Part shown: in pieces, positions 41,475 to 50,316 of the stretch
Position numbering within the stretch: the first letter of the stretch is position 1
Layout of the letters: every line of letters starts with the position of its first letter
Source: Orlajensenia sp001423545
GTDB lineage: Bacteria > Actinomycetota > Actinomycetes > Actinomycetales > Microbacteriaceae
Direction: 5' to 3'
Assembly: GCA_001423545.1 (NCBI GenBank)
Contig: LMOK01000001.1
Span: forward strand, 868,001 to 932,000
DNA: 64,000 nucleotides
Notes under the pieces: model-generated
Databases searched by the model: none
Seen by the model: only the letters and a program-made list of their open reading frames with translations
What the model was told of the DNA's origin: nothing
Translations under genes and position numbers: made by a program

Positions 41475-42302
41475 TCAGGATGCCGCGAGCTGCGTGTAAC
41501 CGCGGATGATGGCGGGCTCCACCATCTCGAGCGGCATCCGCGAGGCACCGGCAGCACGTTCCGCCACGTACTCGACGGGCTCCTGATGGGCGAAGCCCAC
41601 GCTGATGGCGTCGGCGACGGCCTGCAGCCTGTGCGCCTGCTCGTGCACGAAGGCGTGGTCGACGACGGCGCCGTGGCCGGGGACGACGACGTCGGACTCC
41701 CCCATGCGCTCGATCAGGTCGGCGAGCACGCGCGGCCAGCCGAGCGGGAACGACCCGGAACCGTACATCGGCGGCCCGGACTCCTCGACGACGTCGCCGA
41801 CGATCCAGGTGCTGGCATCCGGAACGTGCACGACGACATCGGTGTCGGTGTGGCCGGGGGCGAGGGCGATGATCCGCACCGACCGTCCGCCGAGGTCGAG
41901 GGTGTGCTCGTCGGTGACGAGAACGTGCGGCGGGGTGAGCTCGACGCCGGTCCAGTCGTACTGCGGCGATGCCGACGGGTCCGCCGTCCAGGCGGCGAGC
42001 CTCGGTGCCTCGAACTCGGCGAAGTGAGCGGGGATCCGGTGGTGCCCGATGATCGTCGCGGTGCCGGCGAACACCTGGTTGCCGAAGCTGTGGTCGTAGT
42101 GGGCATGGGTGTCGACCACCCAGCGGATGTCACCGATGCCCAGGGCTGCGACATCCGCCGCGACCTCGGCCGCCTCCCGTGGATTGCAGCGCGTGTCGAC
42201 CAGCAGCAGGCCGTCGCTGCCGCGCACGAGCGTCACCGAGATGTCGAGGGGCTCGTAGCGGGCGACGAGGAGTCCGTCGGCGATCTCGTTCCAGGAGGGC
42301 AT
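41475..42302 (-). CDS. Metallo-beta-lactamase-fold hydrolase
   Basis: 275 aa. The zinc motif is DTHAHYDHSFGN (HxHxDH, about residues 64-75), with further ligands in APGHTDTD, VGDVVEESG and VVPGHGAVVD. The general class includes glyoxalase II, lactonases and other hydrolases; no feature narrows it down. No signal peptide, so it is cytosolic. It starts 182 bases from the divergent ogt gene. Confidence 0.9.
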   Translation of the reverse strand: MPSWNEIADGLLVARYEPLDISVTLVRGSDGLLLVDTRCNPREAAEVAADVAALGIGDIRWVVDTHAHYDHSFGNQVFAGTATIIGHHRIPAHFAEFEAPRLAAWTADPSASPQYDWTGVELTPPHVLVTDEHTLDLGGRSVRIIALAPGHTDTDVVVHVPDASTWIVGDVVEESGPPMYGSGSFPLGWPRVLADLIERMGESDVVVPGHGAVVDHAFVHEQAHRLQAVADAISVGFAHQEPVEYVAERAAGASRMPLEMVEPAIIRGYTQLAAS

Positions 42303-42484
42303 GGCTCGATCCTACGGACCCGGTCCGGCCTCGAGCTTGGGGTCCGCGCTCGCCCGGGTGGTCGTCGGGGCGATCATCGGTGGGATCGGCGGCGCTCCTC
42401 CCCACCCACCGTCGTCGCGACCGCTCTCCCCGCCATGTCTGTTTCCCGCGAGAGGGGCACGGATGCCGCGGGTAGATTCGTCTC

Positions 42485-43075
42485 ATGACCACAGACACCC
42501 TCTACATCGAGCGCGTCGAGAGCCCCATCGGCCGCATCGAGATCACGAGCGACGGCGAGCAGATCACCTCGCTCTCGATCGAGCGCGACGGCCGGCTCCC
42601 CCACGACCTCGACGACGCGGAGTCCACCGCCGTGCTCACGGAGGCCGCCCGTCAGCTCGGCGAGTACTTCGCCGGAGACCGCACCGAGTTCGATCTCCCC
42701 GTGCGCCTGGACGGCACGGAATTCCAGCGGGCCGTGTGGGCCGAGCTCCAGCAGCTCGACTTCGGCCAGTTCACCTCCTACGGCGAGATCGGCGCGGCCA
42801 TCGGGCGCCCGGGATCCGGTCGAGCCATCGGCGGCGCCGTCGGCGCCAACCCCGTGCCCATCATCGTCGGCTGCCACCGGGTCCTCTCCAGCACCGGGCG
42901 CATCACCGGCTTCAGCGCCGGAGAGGGCATTCCCACGAAGGTGTGGCTGCTCGACCACGAGAGCATCGGCCACACCGAGGTGGCCGGGGCGCCAGCGCCC
43001 CTCCCCGCAACCGAGCCGGTCGCCCTGACCGCGGCTCCGGAACCGCACGCAGCGGCATCAGCGGTGGCATCGTGA
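42485..43075 (+). CDS. ogt: Methylated-DNA-protein cysteine S-methyltransferase
   Basis: 196 aa. Direct-repair protein that moves the alkyl group from O6-alkylguanine to its own cysteine. FQRAVWAELQQLDFGQFTSYGEIG is the DNA-binding helix-turn-helix with the Arg finger, and the acceptor Cys lies in IIVGCHRVLSSTGRITGFSAG. The textbook motif is PCHRV; here Gly precedes the Cys. An Ala/Pro-rich tail of about 35 residues follows. Its stop overlaps the next gene's GTG by 4 bases, pairing two alkylation-repair genes. Confidence 0.93.
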   Translation: MTTDTLYIERVESPIGRIEITSDGEQITSLSIERDGRLPHDLDDAESTAVLTEAARQLGEYFAGDRTEFDLPVRLDGTEFQRAVWAELQQLDFGQFTSYGEIGAAIGRPGSGRAIGGAVGANPVPIIVGCHRVLSSTGRITGFSAGEGIPTKVWLLDHESIGHTEVAGAPAPLPATEPVALTAAPEPHAAASAVAS

Positions 43076-43677
43076 GCTTCGGCGCCTCCCCCGTGCCCGT
43101 CGTGCCGCCCACGATCGTGGTCGGCGACGACGGCCTCGCGCGCTGCTCCTGGGGCGCGAACGACGCCGAGTACCGCCGGTACCACGACGACGAGTGGGGC
43201 GTCCCCCTCCGCGACGAGCAGCGCCTGTTCGAGAAACTCTGCCTCGAGGGCTTCCAGGCCGGCCTGTCGTGGATCACGATCCTGCGGAAGCGCCCGGCAT
43301 TCCGCGCGGCCTTCTCCGACTTCGACGTCGAGAAGGTCGCCGCCATGGGCGAACCCGACGTCGAGCGTCTGCTGCAGGATGCCGGCATCATCCGTCACCG
43401 CGGCAAGATCCAGGCCACCATCGGTAACGCACGAGCCACGCTTGCACTCGGCGAGAGCCTGTCGGAGTTGATGTGGGGGTTCGCTCCGGATGCCGCCGGC
43501 CGACGGCGCCCGCAGTCCTGGAGCGACGTGCCTGCCGTCACCACCGAGTCGACGGCGATGAGCAAGGAGCTGCGCCGACGCGGCTACAGGTTCGTGGGTC
43601 CGACGACCATGTACGCCCTCATGCAGTCGACGGGCATGGTCGACGATCACATCGCCGGCTGCTTCCGGGCTCCGTGA
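43072..43677 (+). CDS. tag: DNA-3-methyladenine glycosylase I
   Basis: 201 aa. Removes 3-methyladenine from alkylated DNA. Diagnostic Tag blocks: RCSWGANDAEYRRYHDDEWG (zinc Cys, substrate pocket), LFEKLCLEGFQAGLSWITIL, and the C-terminal FVGPTTMYALMQSTGMVDDH with the zinc His. The GTG at 43072 overlaps the ogt stop (GTGA), so the frame extending upstream over ogt is not the real start. With ogt it forms an alkylation-damage operon; no Ada-type regulator is nearby. Confidence 0.94.
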   Translation: MSFGASPVPVVPPTIVVGDDGLARCSWGANDAEYRRYHDDEWGVPLRDEQRLFEKLCLEGFQAGLSWITILRKRPAFRAAFSDFDVEKVAAMGEPDVERLLQDAGIIRHRGKIQATIGNARATLALGESLSELMWGFAPDAAGRRRPQSWSDVPAVTTESTAMSKELRRRGYRFVGPTTMYALMQSTGMVDDHIAGCFRAP

Positions 43678-43720
43678 GGCACTCGGCCCCCGGAGTCCGT
43701 GGCTCGGCGACCGTGCGGAG

Positions 43721-44470
43721 CTAGACGATCAGGGCGAGTTCGCCGGGCCTGCCCTCGATGGGCTCGAGCCGCCACCCGGTGCCCGACGCCCAGGCGCACA
43801 ACTCGTCGACCGTCGCGAAGTCTGTGGCCGCCTGGACCAGCGCCCGGGTGAACGCACCCTTGGCGTGCTTGTTGAAGTGGTTGAGAGCACGGCGCCGACC
43901 GTCGTCTCCGTCGGTGAGCACCCGCAGGTACACCGAATCGCCTCGCACCGGAGCGGGACCGAGGGCTGCGTAGCCCTCACTGCGCAGGTCGAGCATCAGC
44001 CCGCCGACGGGCTTCAGGGCCCGGGCGATGGCATCGCCCCAGTGCTTCTTGAGCGACAGTTCGGGCAGGCGCGAGTCGTGCGACATCCTGTAGGCCGGAA
44101 CGCCGTCGAGGGCGGCCACGGGGCCGAGCAGGGCGGAGTGCACGACGAGGTGCTCGTGCGCGAAGGCACGCTCGGCCTCGGTCAGGCTCGGTGCATCGAG
44201 GGCGTCGTAGACGACTCCCGTGTAGCGGTCGATCACGGGCATCGTCGCCGACGTCGTGATGGCGCGGTTGCGGGCGACCTCTCCGAGCTGCGTGCGGCCG
44301 AGCTTGAGGGCGGCGACGCTCGCCTCGGTGTCGCGGGCGAGGGCCTTGAGCGCGCGGATCAGAGCGCGCCGCTGCGGCGCGAGCCTGGGGAACGCGAGGG
44401 AGGTCACGTCGAGAGGCGCGCCGGTTCCGCCGTCGCGCTTGGTCTCCGACGGGGGAAGGAGGATCAGCAC
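43721..44470 (-). CDS. yaaA: YaaA family peroxide-stress protein (UPF0246)
   Basis: 249 aa, GTG start. YaaA limits iron-driven DNA damage under hydrogen peroxide stress in E. coli and binds DNA. Characteristic blocks are the N-terminal LILLPPSETKRDGG, DRYTGVVYDALDA, MSHDSRLPELSLKKHWG, LDLRSEGYAAL and NHFNKHAKGAFTRAL. It lies 6 bases after the P-loop kinase gene, so they are probably cotranscribed. It is convergent with tag (43 bases between stops). Confidence 0.92.
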   Translation of the reverse strand: MLILLPPSETKRDGGTGAPLDVTSLAFPRLAPQRRALIRALKALARDTEASVAALKLGRTQLGEVARNRAITTSATMPVIDRYTGVVYDALDAPSLTEAERAFAHEHLVVHSALLGPVAALDGVPAYRMSHDSRLPELSLKKHWGDAIARALKPVGGLMLDLRSEGYAALGPAPVRGDSVYLRVLTDGDDGRRRALNHFNKHAKGAFTRALVQAATDFATVDELCAWASGTGWRLEPIEGRPGELALIV

Positions 44471-44476
44471 CCGGGG

Positions 44477-45034
44477 TCAGCCGTGGATGAACGCCACTGC
44501 AGCGTCGACGTTCGAGCCCAGCGACTGGACGCTGTCGACGGTCACGCGCGGCATGGCGGCGCTGTGCCCGGTCCAGGACTCGTAGCCCTCGACGCTCTGC
44601 TCGACGGCGCGCCACGTGAGCTCTTCGACGTGCGGGAGGTTGCGCACCCGCTTGGCGAGACGCTCCCTGTGCAGCTCCTCGTCGGAGCACACGACCTCGA
44701 TGACCCGCAGCACTGCCTCGGTACGAGCGGCGAGGTCGCGCCACTGCATCCGTGCCGGCTCGACGGCGTTGACGGCATCGATGATGACGCTGCGACCGGC
44801 GACGAGCACGGACTCGGCGATGGCCTCGGCGACGAGGTACGCGGCGAGGCCGGTCGGCTGGTCTGCGTCGATGCCCGCGGAGAGGATGGCCGACTCGATC
44901 GGATCGACCGAGACCACCGTCGCGCCGATGCGGGCGCCGATGATCTCGGCGATGGTGGACTTGCCGGAACCCGGAAGTCCAGCCATCACGACGAGCTGCG
45001 CGACACTGAGGTCGCCGAACTGGCGGTCTGACAC
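44477..45034 (-). CDS. P-loop kinase-like AAA family protein
   Basis: 185 aa, GTG start. Walker A is VMAGLPGSGKSTIAEIIGAR at about residues 16-35, then VSVDPIESAIL and SVIIDAVNAVEPAR, and a lid-like VCSDEELHRERLAKR. This matches small zeta-toxin/shikimate-kinase-like NTPases that phosphorylate small molecules, but the target is unknown. It is positioned 26 bases after atpC and directly before yaaA. No antitoxin-like partner was seen. Confidence 0.8.
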   Translation of the reverse strand: MSDRQFGDLSVAQLVVMAGLPGSGKSTIAEIIGARIGATVVSVDPIESAILSAGIDADQPTGLAAYLVAEAIAESVLVAGRSVIIDAVNAVEPARMQWRDLAARTEAVLRVIEVVCSDEELHRERLAKRVRNLPHVEELTWRAVEQSVEGYESWTGHSAAMPRVTVDSVQSLGSNVDAAVAFIHG

Positions 45035-45060
45035 CGTCTCTCCCCCTGGAGCTCTACGAC

Positions 45061-45321
45061 CTAGACGAGCGCAGCGCGCCGGGCGACGACCTGAACGGCG
45101 TTGCCCTCGACCGAGAGGAATCCGTCAGAGGCGTCGGCGACGAGCTTCTCGCCACCGACCAGCGTCAGGCGCACCTCGCCGTGAGCGAGGATCGCGAGCA
45201 GCGGCTCGTGACCCGGAAGGATTCCGATCTCGCCCTCGACGGTCTTCGCGACCACCATGCTCGCCTCGCCGGACCAGACTTCCTGGTCCGCCGAGACGAG
45301 ACTGACGTTGAGGACAGCCAT
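45061..45321 (-). CDS. atpC: ATP synthase F1 epsilon subunit, short form
   Basis: 86 aa. The whole N-terminal beta-sandwich is present (MAVLNVSLVSADQEVWSGEA, EGEIGILPGHEPLLAIL), but the protein ends after VVARRAALV. The C-terminal helical pair found in most epsilon subunits (about 120-140 aa), which can inhibit ATP hydrolysis, is absent. The ATG at 45321 is 2 bases after the atpD stop; the longer frame lacks conservation. Last gene of the atp operon. Confidence 0.95.
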   Translation of the reverse strand: MAVLNVSLVSADQEVWSGEASMVVAKTVEGEIGILPGHEPLLAILAHGEVRLTLVGGEKLVADASDGFLSVEGNAVQVVARRAALV

Positions 45322-45323
45322 GG

Positions 45324-46787
45324 TCAGCCGTTGTCCTTCTGGATCTGAGCCCACTTCTCTTCGACGTCGGAGATCGAACCGACGTTGAAGAACGCCTGCT
45401 CGGCCACGTGGTCGAACTCGCCCTTGGCGATGGCGTCGAACGACTCGATGGTGTCCTTGAGCGGAACCGTCGAACCCTCGACACCGGTGAACTTCTTCGC
45501 CATGTAGGTGTTCTGCGAGAGGAACTGCTCGATACGACGTGCGCGCGAGACCGTGATCTTGTCTTCCTCGGAGAGCTCGTCGACACCGAGGATGGCGATG
45601 ATCTCCTGGAGTTCCTTGTTCTTCTGCAGGATCTGCTTGACCGTGGTGGCCACGCGGTAGTGGTCCTCCCCCAGGTAACGGGGGTCGAGGATGCGCGAGG
45701 TCGAGGTCAGCGGGTCGACGGCCGGGTACAGACCCTTCGACGCGATGGCGCGGGAGAGCTCGGTCGTGGCGTCGAGGTGCGCGAACGTGGTCGCGGGAGC
45801 CGGGTCGGTGTAGTCGTCGGCGGGAACGTAGATCGCCTGCAGCGAGGTGATCGAGTGTCCACGGGTCGAGGTGATGCGCTCCTGGAGCACACCCATCTCG
45901 TCGGCGAGGTTCGGCTGGTATCCCACGGCGGAGGGCATGCGGCCGAGCAGCGTCGAGACCTCGGAACCGGCCTGCGTGAAGCGGAAGATGTTGTCGATGA
46001 AGAGCAGCACGTCCTGCTTCTGCACGTCGCGGAAGTACTCCGCCATCGTGAGCGCGGAGAGGGCGACGCGCAGACGCGTTCCCGGCGGCTCGTCCATCTG
46101 GCCGAAGACAAGGGCCGTCTTGTCGAAGACGCCCGCCTCCTCCATCTCGTGGATGAGGTCGTTGCCCTCACGGGTGCGCTCACCGACACCGGCGAACACC
46201 GACACACCACCGTGGTCCTGCGCGACGCGCTGGATCATCTCCTGGATGAGCACGGTCTTGCCGACGCCGGCTCCACCGAAGAGGCCGATCTTTCCACCCT
46301 GCACGTACGGGGTGAGGAGGTCGATGACCTTGATGCCGGTCTCGAACAGCTGGGTCTTGCTCTCGAGCTGATCGAAGCGCGGGGGCTTGCGGTGGATGGG
46401 CCAGCGCTCGGTGATCTCGATGGTCTCGCCGGGCTCGCCGTTGAGCACCTCGCCGATGACGTTGAAGACCTTGCCCTTGGTGACGTCGCCGACGGGGACC
46501 GAGATGGCCGCTCCGGTGTCGGTGACCTCCTGGCCGCGCACGAGGCCGTCGGTGGGCTTCAGGGCGATGGCACGCACGACGTCGTCGCCGAGGTGCTGAG
46601 CGACCTCGAGCGTGAGGGTCGTGGTCTCGCCATCGAGCGTGATGGTGGTCTGCAGAGCGTTGTAGACCGAGGGGATCGAGTCGTGCGGGAACTCGATGTC
46701 GACCACGGGGCCGGTGACGCGGGCGATGCGCCCGACGGCGCCGCCCGTGGCCTCTGCCTGGACTGGCGCGGTAGCGGTGTCAGTCAT
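45324..46787 (-). CDS. atpD: ATP synthase F1 beta subunit
   Basis: 487 aa catalytic subunit. Walker A GGAGVGKTVLIQEMI, catalytic Glu in AGVGERTREGND, DELSEED and the arginine-rich nucleotide contacts are present, with VTGPVVDIEFPHDSIP at the N-terminus. Full length for the family. It makes ATP from ADP and phosphate using rotation of the gamma subunit. Lies 44 bases downstream of atpG. Confidence 0.99.
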   Translation of the reverse strand: MTDTATAPVQAEATGGAVGRIARVTGPVVDIEFPHDSIPSVYNALQTTITLDGETTTLTLEVAQHLGDDVVRAIALKPTDGLVRGQEVTDTGAAISVPVGDVTKGKVFNVIGEVLNGEPGETIEITERWPIHRKPPRFDQLESKTQLFETGIKVIDLLTPYVQGGKIGLFGGAGVGKTVLIQEMIQRVAQDHGGVSVFAGVGERTREGNDLIHEMEEAGVFDKTALVFGQMDEPPGTRLRVALSALTMAEYFRDVQKQDVLLFIDNIFRFTQAGSEVSTLLGRMPSAVGYQPNLADEMGVLQERITSTRGHSITSLQAIYVPADDYTDPAPATTFAHLDATTELSRAIASKGLYPAVDPLTSTSRILDPRYLGEDHYRVATTVKQILQKNKELQEIIAILGVDELSEEDKITVSRARRIEQFLSQNTYMAKKFTGVEGSTVPLKDTIESFDAIAKGEFDHVAEQAFFNVGSISDVEEKWAQIQKDNG

Positions 46788-46831
46788 TGTTCTCTTCCTT
46801 CTGGGTACGTGTTCGTAAGAGTGTGGATGCG

Positions 46832-47728
46832 TTACTTCGAGGAGAGCGCGTCGGCTCCACCCACGATTTCGGCGATCTGCTGGGTGATCTCGGACTGACG
46901 GGCCTCGTTGGCGAGACGCGTGTAATCACGGATGAGGGAGTCGGCGTTGTCGCTCGCGGCCTTCATGGCCTTCTGAGTCGCAGCGTGCTTCGCGGCCGAG
47001 GACTGGAGCATCGCGTTGAAGATGCGGCTCTCGATGTACACAGGGAGCAGGGAGTCCAGCACCGTGGCGGCATCGGGCTCGAACTCGTACAGGGGCAGGA
47101 CGACACCGTCATCCGGCTCCTCGACGCCTTCGACGACCTCGAGCGGAAGGAGGCGCACGATCTGCGGGACCTGGCTGATCATGCTGACGAAGCGGTTGTA
47201 GACGACGTGGATCTCGTCGACACCGCCATCCTCGGCATCCCGCAGGAACGCCTCGAGCAGCGCTTCACCGATCTCCTGGGCCACCTCGACCTCGGGGCTG
47301 TCGGTTCCACCGATCCACTGCTGCTCGAACGAGCGGCGGCGGAAGGCGAAGTATCCGACGGCCTTGCGACCGATGAGGAAGTACGAGACCTCCTTGCCCT
47401 GGCTGCGGAGCAACTCGGAGAGCTGCTCGGCCTCGCGGAGCACCTGCGAGTTGAACGCGCCGGCGAGGCCGCGGTCGCTCGAGAAGATGACGACGGCGGC
47501 GCGCTCGATCTTCTCGGGCTCGGTGGTCAGCACGTGGTCCACGTTCGAGTGGGTCGCCACGGCGGAGACCGCGCGCGTGATCGCTCGCGAGTACGGCGTC
47601 GATGCAGCGACGCGCGCCTGTGCCTTCTGGATGCGTGATGCGCTGATCAGCTCCATCGCACGGGTGATCTTCTTGGTCGTCTGGGCAGACTTGATCTTCT
47701 GCCGGTAGACCCGAAGTTGCGCTCCCAT
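46832..47728 (-). CDS. atpG: ATP synthase F1 gamma subunit
   Basis: 298 aa rotor shaft. N-terminal MGAQLRVYRQKIKSAQTTKK and the C-terminal helix with ESRIFNAMLQSSAAKHAATQ, AMKAASDNAD and LTRLANEARQ-like pattern (LANEARQSEITQQIAEIVGG) are diagnostic. Length is normal for actinobacteria. It lies between atpA and atpD with about 50 bases on each side. Confidence 0.98.
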   Translation of the reverse strand: MGAQLRVYRQKIKSAQTTKKITRAMELISASRIQKAQARVAASTPYSRAITRAVSAVATHSNVDHVLTTEPEKIERAAVVIFSSDRGLAGAFNSQVLREAEQLSELLRSQGKEVSYFLIGRKAVGYFAFRRRSFEQQWIGGTDSPEVEVAQEIGEALLEAFLRDAEDGGVDEIHVVYNRFVSMISQVPQIVRLLPLEVVEGVEEPDDGVVLPLYEFEPDAATVLDSLLPVYIESRIFNAMLQSSAAKHAATQKAMKAASDNADSLIRDYTRLANEARQSEITQQIAEIVGGADALSSK

Positions 47729-47778
47729 GTCTCTCCTGGTTTCTAGGGTTCGTCAGTCGGTCGGATGGAGGGTCAGCG

Positions 47779-49416
47779 TTACCGCTTGACCTTCACGATC
47801 TTCTCCTGGTTGACGTCTTCCTCGGCGGCGGCCTCGAACTTCTCGCTCCCGACCGAGGCGAGGGGCTTGCCCTCACCGGTCTGGAACTCGAGCTTGAAGG
47901 CGTCGACGGCGGACTCGAGGGCGGCGGCGGTGTCATCCGAGAGCACATTGGTGTCGCGGAGCGTCGAGAGCACCTCGGTGTTGCGACCGAGGTAGTCGAG
48001 CAGCTCGCGCTCGAAGCGCAGGATGTCCTCGACCGGGACCTCGTCGAGCTTGCCGTTCGTTCCGGCCCAGATCGACACGACCTGGTCCTCGACGGGGTAC
48101 GGCGAGTACTGCGGCTGCTTGAGGAGTTCGGTGAGGCGGGCGCCACGGGCGAGCTGACGGCGGCTCGTCGCGTCGAGGTCGGATGCGAACATCGCGAATG
48201 CCTCGAGCGAGCGGTACTGCGCGAGCTCGAGCTTGAGCGTTCCGGAGACCTTCTTGATGGACTTCACCTGGGCGTCACCACCGACACGCGACACCGAGAT
48301 TCCGACGTCGACCGCCGGGCGCTGGTTGGCGTTGAAGAGGTCGGACTGCAGGAAGATCTGGCCGTCGGTGATCGAGATCACGTTGGTCGGGATGTAGGCC
48401 GAGACGTCGTTGGCCTTGGTCTCGATGATCGGCAGGCCGGTCATCGAGCCGGCACCCAGCTCGTCGGAGAGCTTGGCGCAACGCTCGAGCAGACGCGAGT
48501 GCAGGTAGAAGACGTCACCCGGGTAGGCCTCGCGTCCCGGCGGACGACGCAGGAGGAGGGAGACGGCGCGGTAGGCCTCAGCCTGCTTCGACAGGTCGTC
48601 GAAGATGATGAGGACGTGCTTGCCGCCGTACATCCAGTGCTGGCCGATGGCCGAGCCGGTGTAGGGGGCGAGGTACTTGAAGCCGGCGGGGTCGGATGCC
48701 GGAGCGGCCACGATCGTGGTGTACTCCATGGCTCCGGCGTCTTCGAGGGCGCCCTTCACCGAGGCGATGGTCGAGCCCTTCTGGCCGATGGCGACGTAGA
48801 TGCAGCGAACCTGCTTGTTGACGTCGCCCGACTCCCAGTTGGCCTTCTGGTTGATGATCGTGTCGATCGCGATGGCCGTCTTACCGGTCTGGCGGTCGCC
48901 GATGATGAGCTGGCGCTGGCCACGGCCGACCGGGATCATGGCGTCGATCGCCTTGATGCCGGTCTGCAGCGGCTCGTGCACGCTCTTGCGCTGCATGACG
49001 CCGGGCGCCTGCAGCTCGAGTGCGCGACGACCCTCGGCCTCGATGTCGCCGAGACCGTCGATCGGGTTGCCGAGAGGGTCGACGACGCGACCCAGGAAGT
49101 TGTCACCGACGGGGGCGGAGAGGACCTCACCCGTGCGGGTGACCTCCATACCCTCCTCGATGCCGGAGAACTCGCCGAGCACGACGACGCCGATCTCGTC
49201 TTCGTCGAGGTTGAGCGCGAGGCCCAGCGTGCCGTCCGCGAAGCGGATGAGCTCGTTGGCCATGACGCTCGGGAGGCCCTCGACGTGTGCGATGCCGTCT
49301 GCGGCATCCGTCACGTGGCCGACCTCGGTCGCTGCAGCAGCGCCGGGCTCGTAGGCCTTGACGAAGTCCTTGAGCGCGTCACGGATCTCATCGGGGCTGA
49401 TGGTGAGTTCTGCCAT
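47779..49416 (-). CDS. atpA: ATP synthase F1 alpha subunit
   Basis: 545 aa non-catalytic nucleotide-binding subunit. Walker A GDRQTGKTAIAIDT, the arginine finger region ISVSRVGGDAQ, and VDPLGNPIDG are present, together with LPIIETKANDVSAYIPTNVI. The C-terminal extension rich in Glu/Lys is typical of actinobacteria. A 98-base spacer separates it from atpH; I see nothing specific in it. Confidence 0.99.
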   Translation of the reverse strand: MAELTISPDEIRDALKDFVKAYEPGAAAATEVGHVTDAADGIAHVEGLPSVMANELIRFADGTLGLALNLDEDEIGVVVLGEFSGIEEGMEVTRTGEVLSAPVGDNFLGRVVDPLGNPIDGLGDIEAEGRRALELQAPGVMQRKSVHEPLQTGIKAIDAMIPVGRGQRQLIIGDRQTGKTAIAIDTIINQKANWESGDVNKQVRCIYVAIGQKGSTIASVKGALEDAGAMEYTTIVAAPASDPAGFKYLAPYTGSAIGQHWMYGGKHVLIIFDDLSKQAEAYRAVSLLLRRPPGREAYPGDVFYLHSRLLERCAKLSDELGAGSMTGLPIIETKANDVSAYIPTNVISITDGQIFLQSDLFNANQRPAVDVGISVSRVGGDAQVKSIKKVSGTLKLELAQYRSLEAFAMFASDLDATSRRQLARGARLTELLKQPQYSPYPVEDQVVSIWAGTNGKLDEVPVEDILRFERELLDYLGRNTEVLSTLRDTNVLSDDTAAALESAVDAFKLEFQTGEGKPLASVGSEKFEAAAEEDVNQEKIVKVKR

Positions 49417-49514
49417 GATCTTCCCTTTTCTGCACGAGGCGTACAGGTTCTTGACTGTTCGACGTTCTGAGGAGAGAGCGTCGTTGTTCTGTTGTTCTCC
49501 GACCGGCCCGAGGG

Positions 49515-50312
49515 CTAGCCGGCAAGCTGGAGTCGCACGTCGTCGAGACGCTTCGCGACGCTGCCGTCGATGATGTCGTCGCCGACCTGCACGCGCAGGC
49601 CCCCGATGACGCTCGGGTCGACGACCTGGTTGATGCGCAGGTCCCGGCCGTACTTCGCCGACAGGCCGGCGGCGAGCCGCTCGACCTGGGCGTCGCTGAT
49701 GACCGTGGCCGAGGTGACCGTGGCCACCGCGTAGCCGGATTCGGCTGCGACGACGGATGCCGCGTAGCGAACGAGTTCGCCGATGCGACGGCCGCGAGGC
49801 TGCTGCACGAGGTGGGAGAGGATCACGACGGCCTGCGTCGACGCCTTGCCCGCGAGCAGGGTGTCGACCAAGGACGCCTTGGCCTCGTTGGAGCCGAGCT
49901 TCGAGCTGAGAGCCAGCTCGAGTTCGGCGTTGGAGGAGACCGTACGACCGAACGCGAACAGCTCGGCGTCGACGTCGGTTCCCGCAGGGCTCGATGCGGC
50001 GACGACGCGGAGCCCGAGGTCTTCGATGCCCTCGAGCACGTCGTCGGCGTCCGACCAGCGCGCAGCGGCGACCTCGCCCAGGAGGGCGAGGGCGGCCGGC
50101 GTCACAGTCGAGGAGAACACGCTCGAGACGAGCGCCTTCTTCGCCTCGGGCTCAGCTCCGTTGTCGGAGAGAGCCGTGAGCAGCTGCGGTGACGAGCCGA
50201 TGACGCGGGCGGCCGCGAGCAGCGCCTCACCCGTCGCCAGGTCGGCTGTTCCGCCCTGAGCGGTCAGGGCAGCCCTCGCCGAGACGAGGGCCTCTCTGGT
50301 CGCTGATCCCAT
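49515..50312 (-). CDS. atpH: ATP synthase F1 delta subunit
   Basis: 265 aa peripheral stalk subunit that joins F1 to the b subunit. Recognised by the C-terminal VTSATVISDAQVERLAAGLS and the VVDPSVIGGLRVQVGDDIID block ending in RLDDVRLQLAG. The N-terminal domain is longer than in E. coli (177 aa), as usual in this phylum. The ATG at 50312 begins MGSATREALVSARA, 4 bases after the atpF stop; the longer frame would overlap atpF. Confidence 0.97.
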   Translation of the reverse strand: MGSATREALVSARAALTAQGGTADLATGEALLAAARVIGSSPQLLTALSDNGAEPEAKKALVSSVFSSTVTPAALALLGEVAAARWSDADDVLEGIEDLGLRVVAASSPAGTDVDAELFAFGRTVSSNAELELALSSKLGSNEAKASLVDTLLAGKASTQAVVILSHLVQQPRGRRIGELVRYAASVVAAESGYAVATVTSATVISDAQVERLAAGLSAKYGRDLRINQVVDPSVIGGLRVQVGDDIIDGSVAKRLDDVRLQLAG

Positions 50313-50316
50313 GGGA

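Noticed and set aside
44477..45034. Zeta-type toxin of a toxin-antitoxin pair
   Set aside because: The P-loop fits but no small antitoxin gene is adjacent and the flanking genes are atpC and yaaA.
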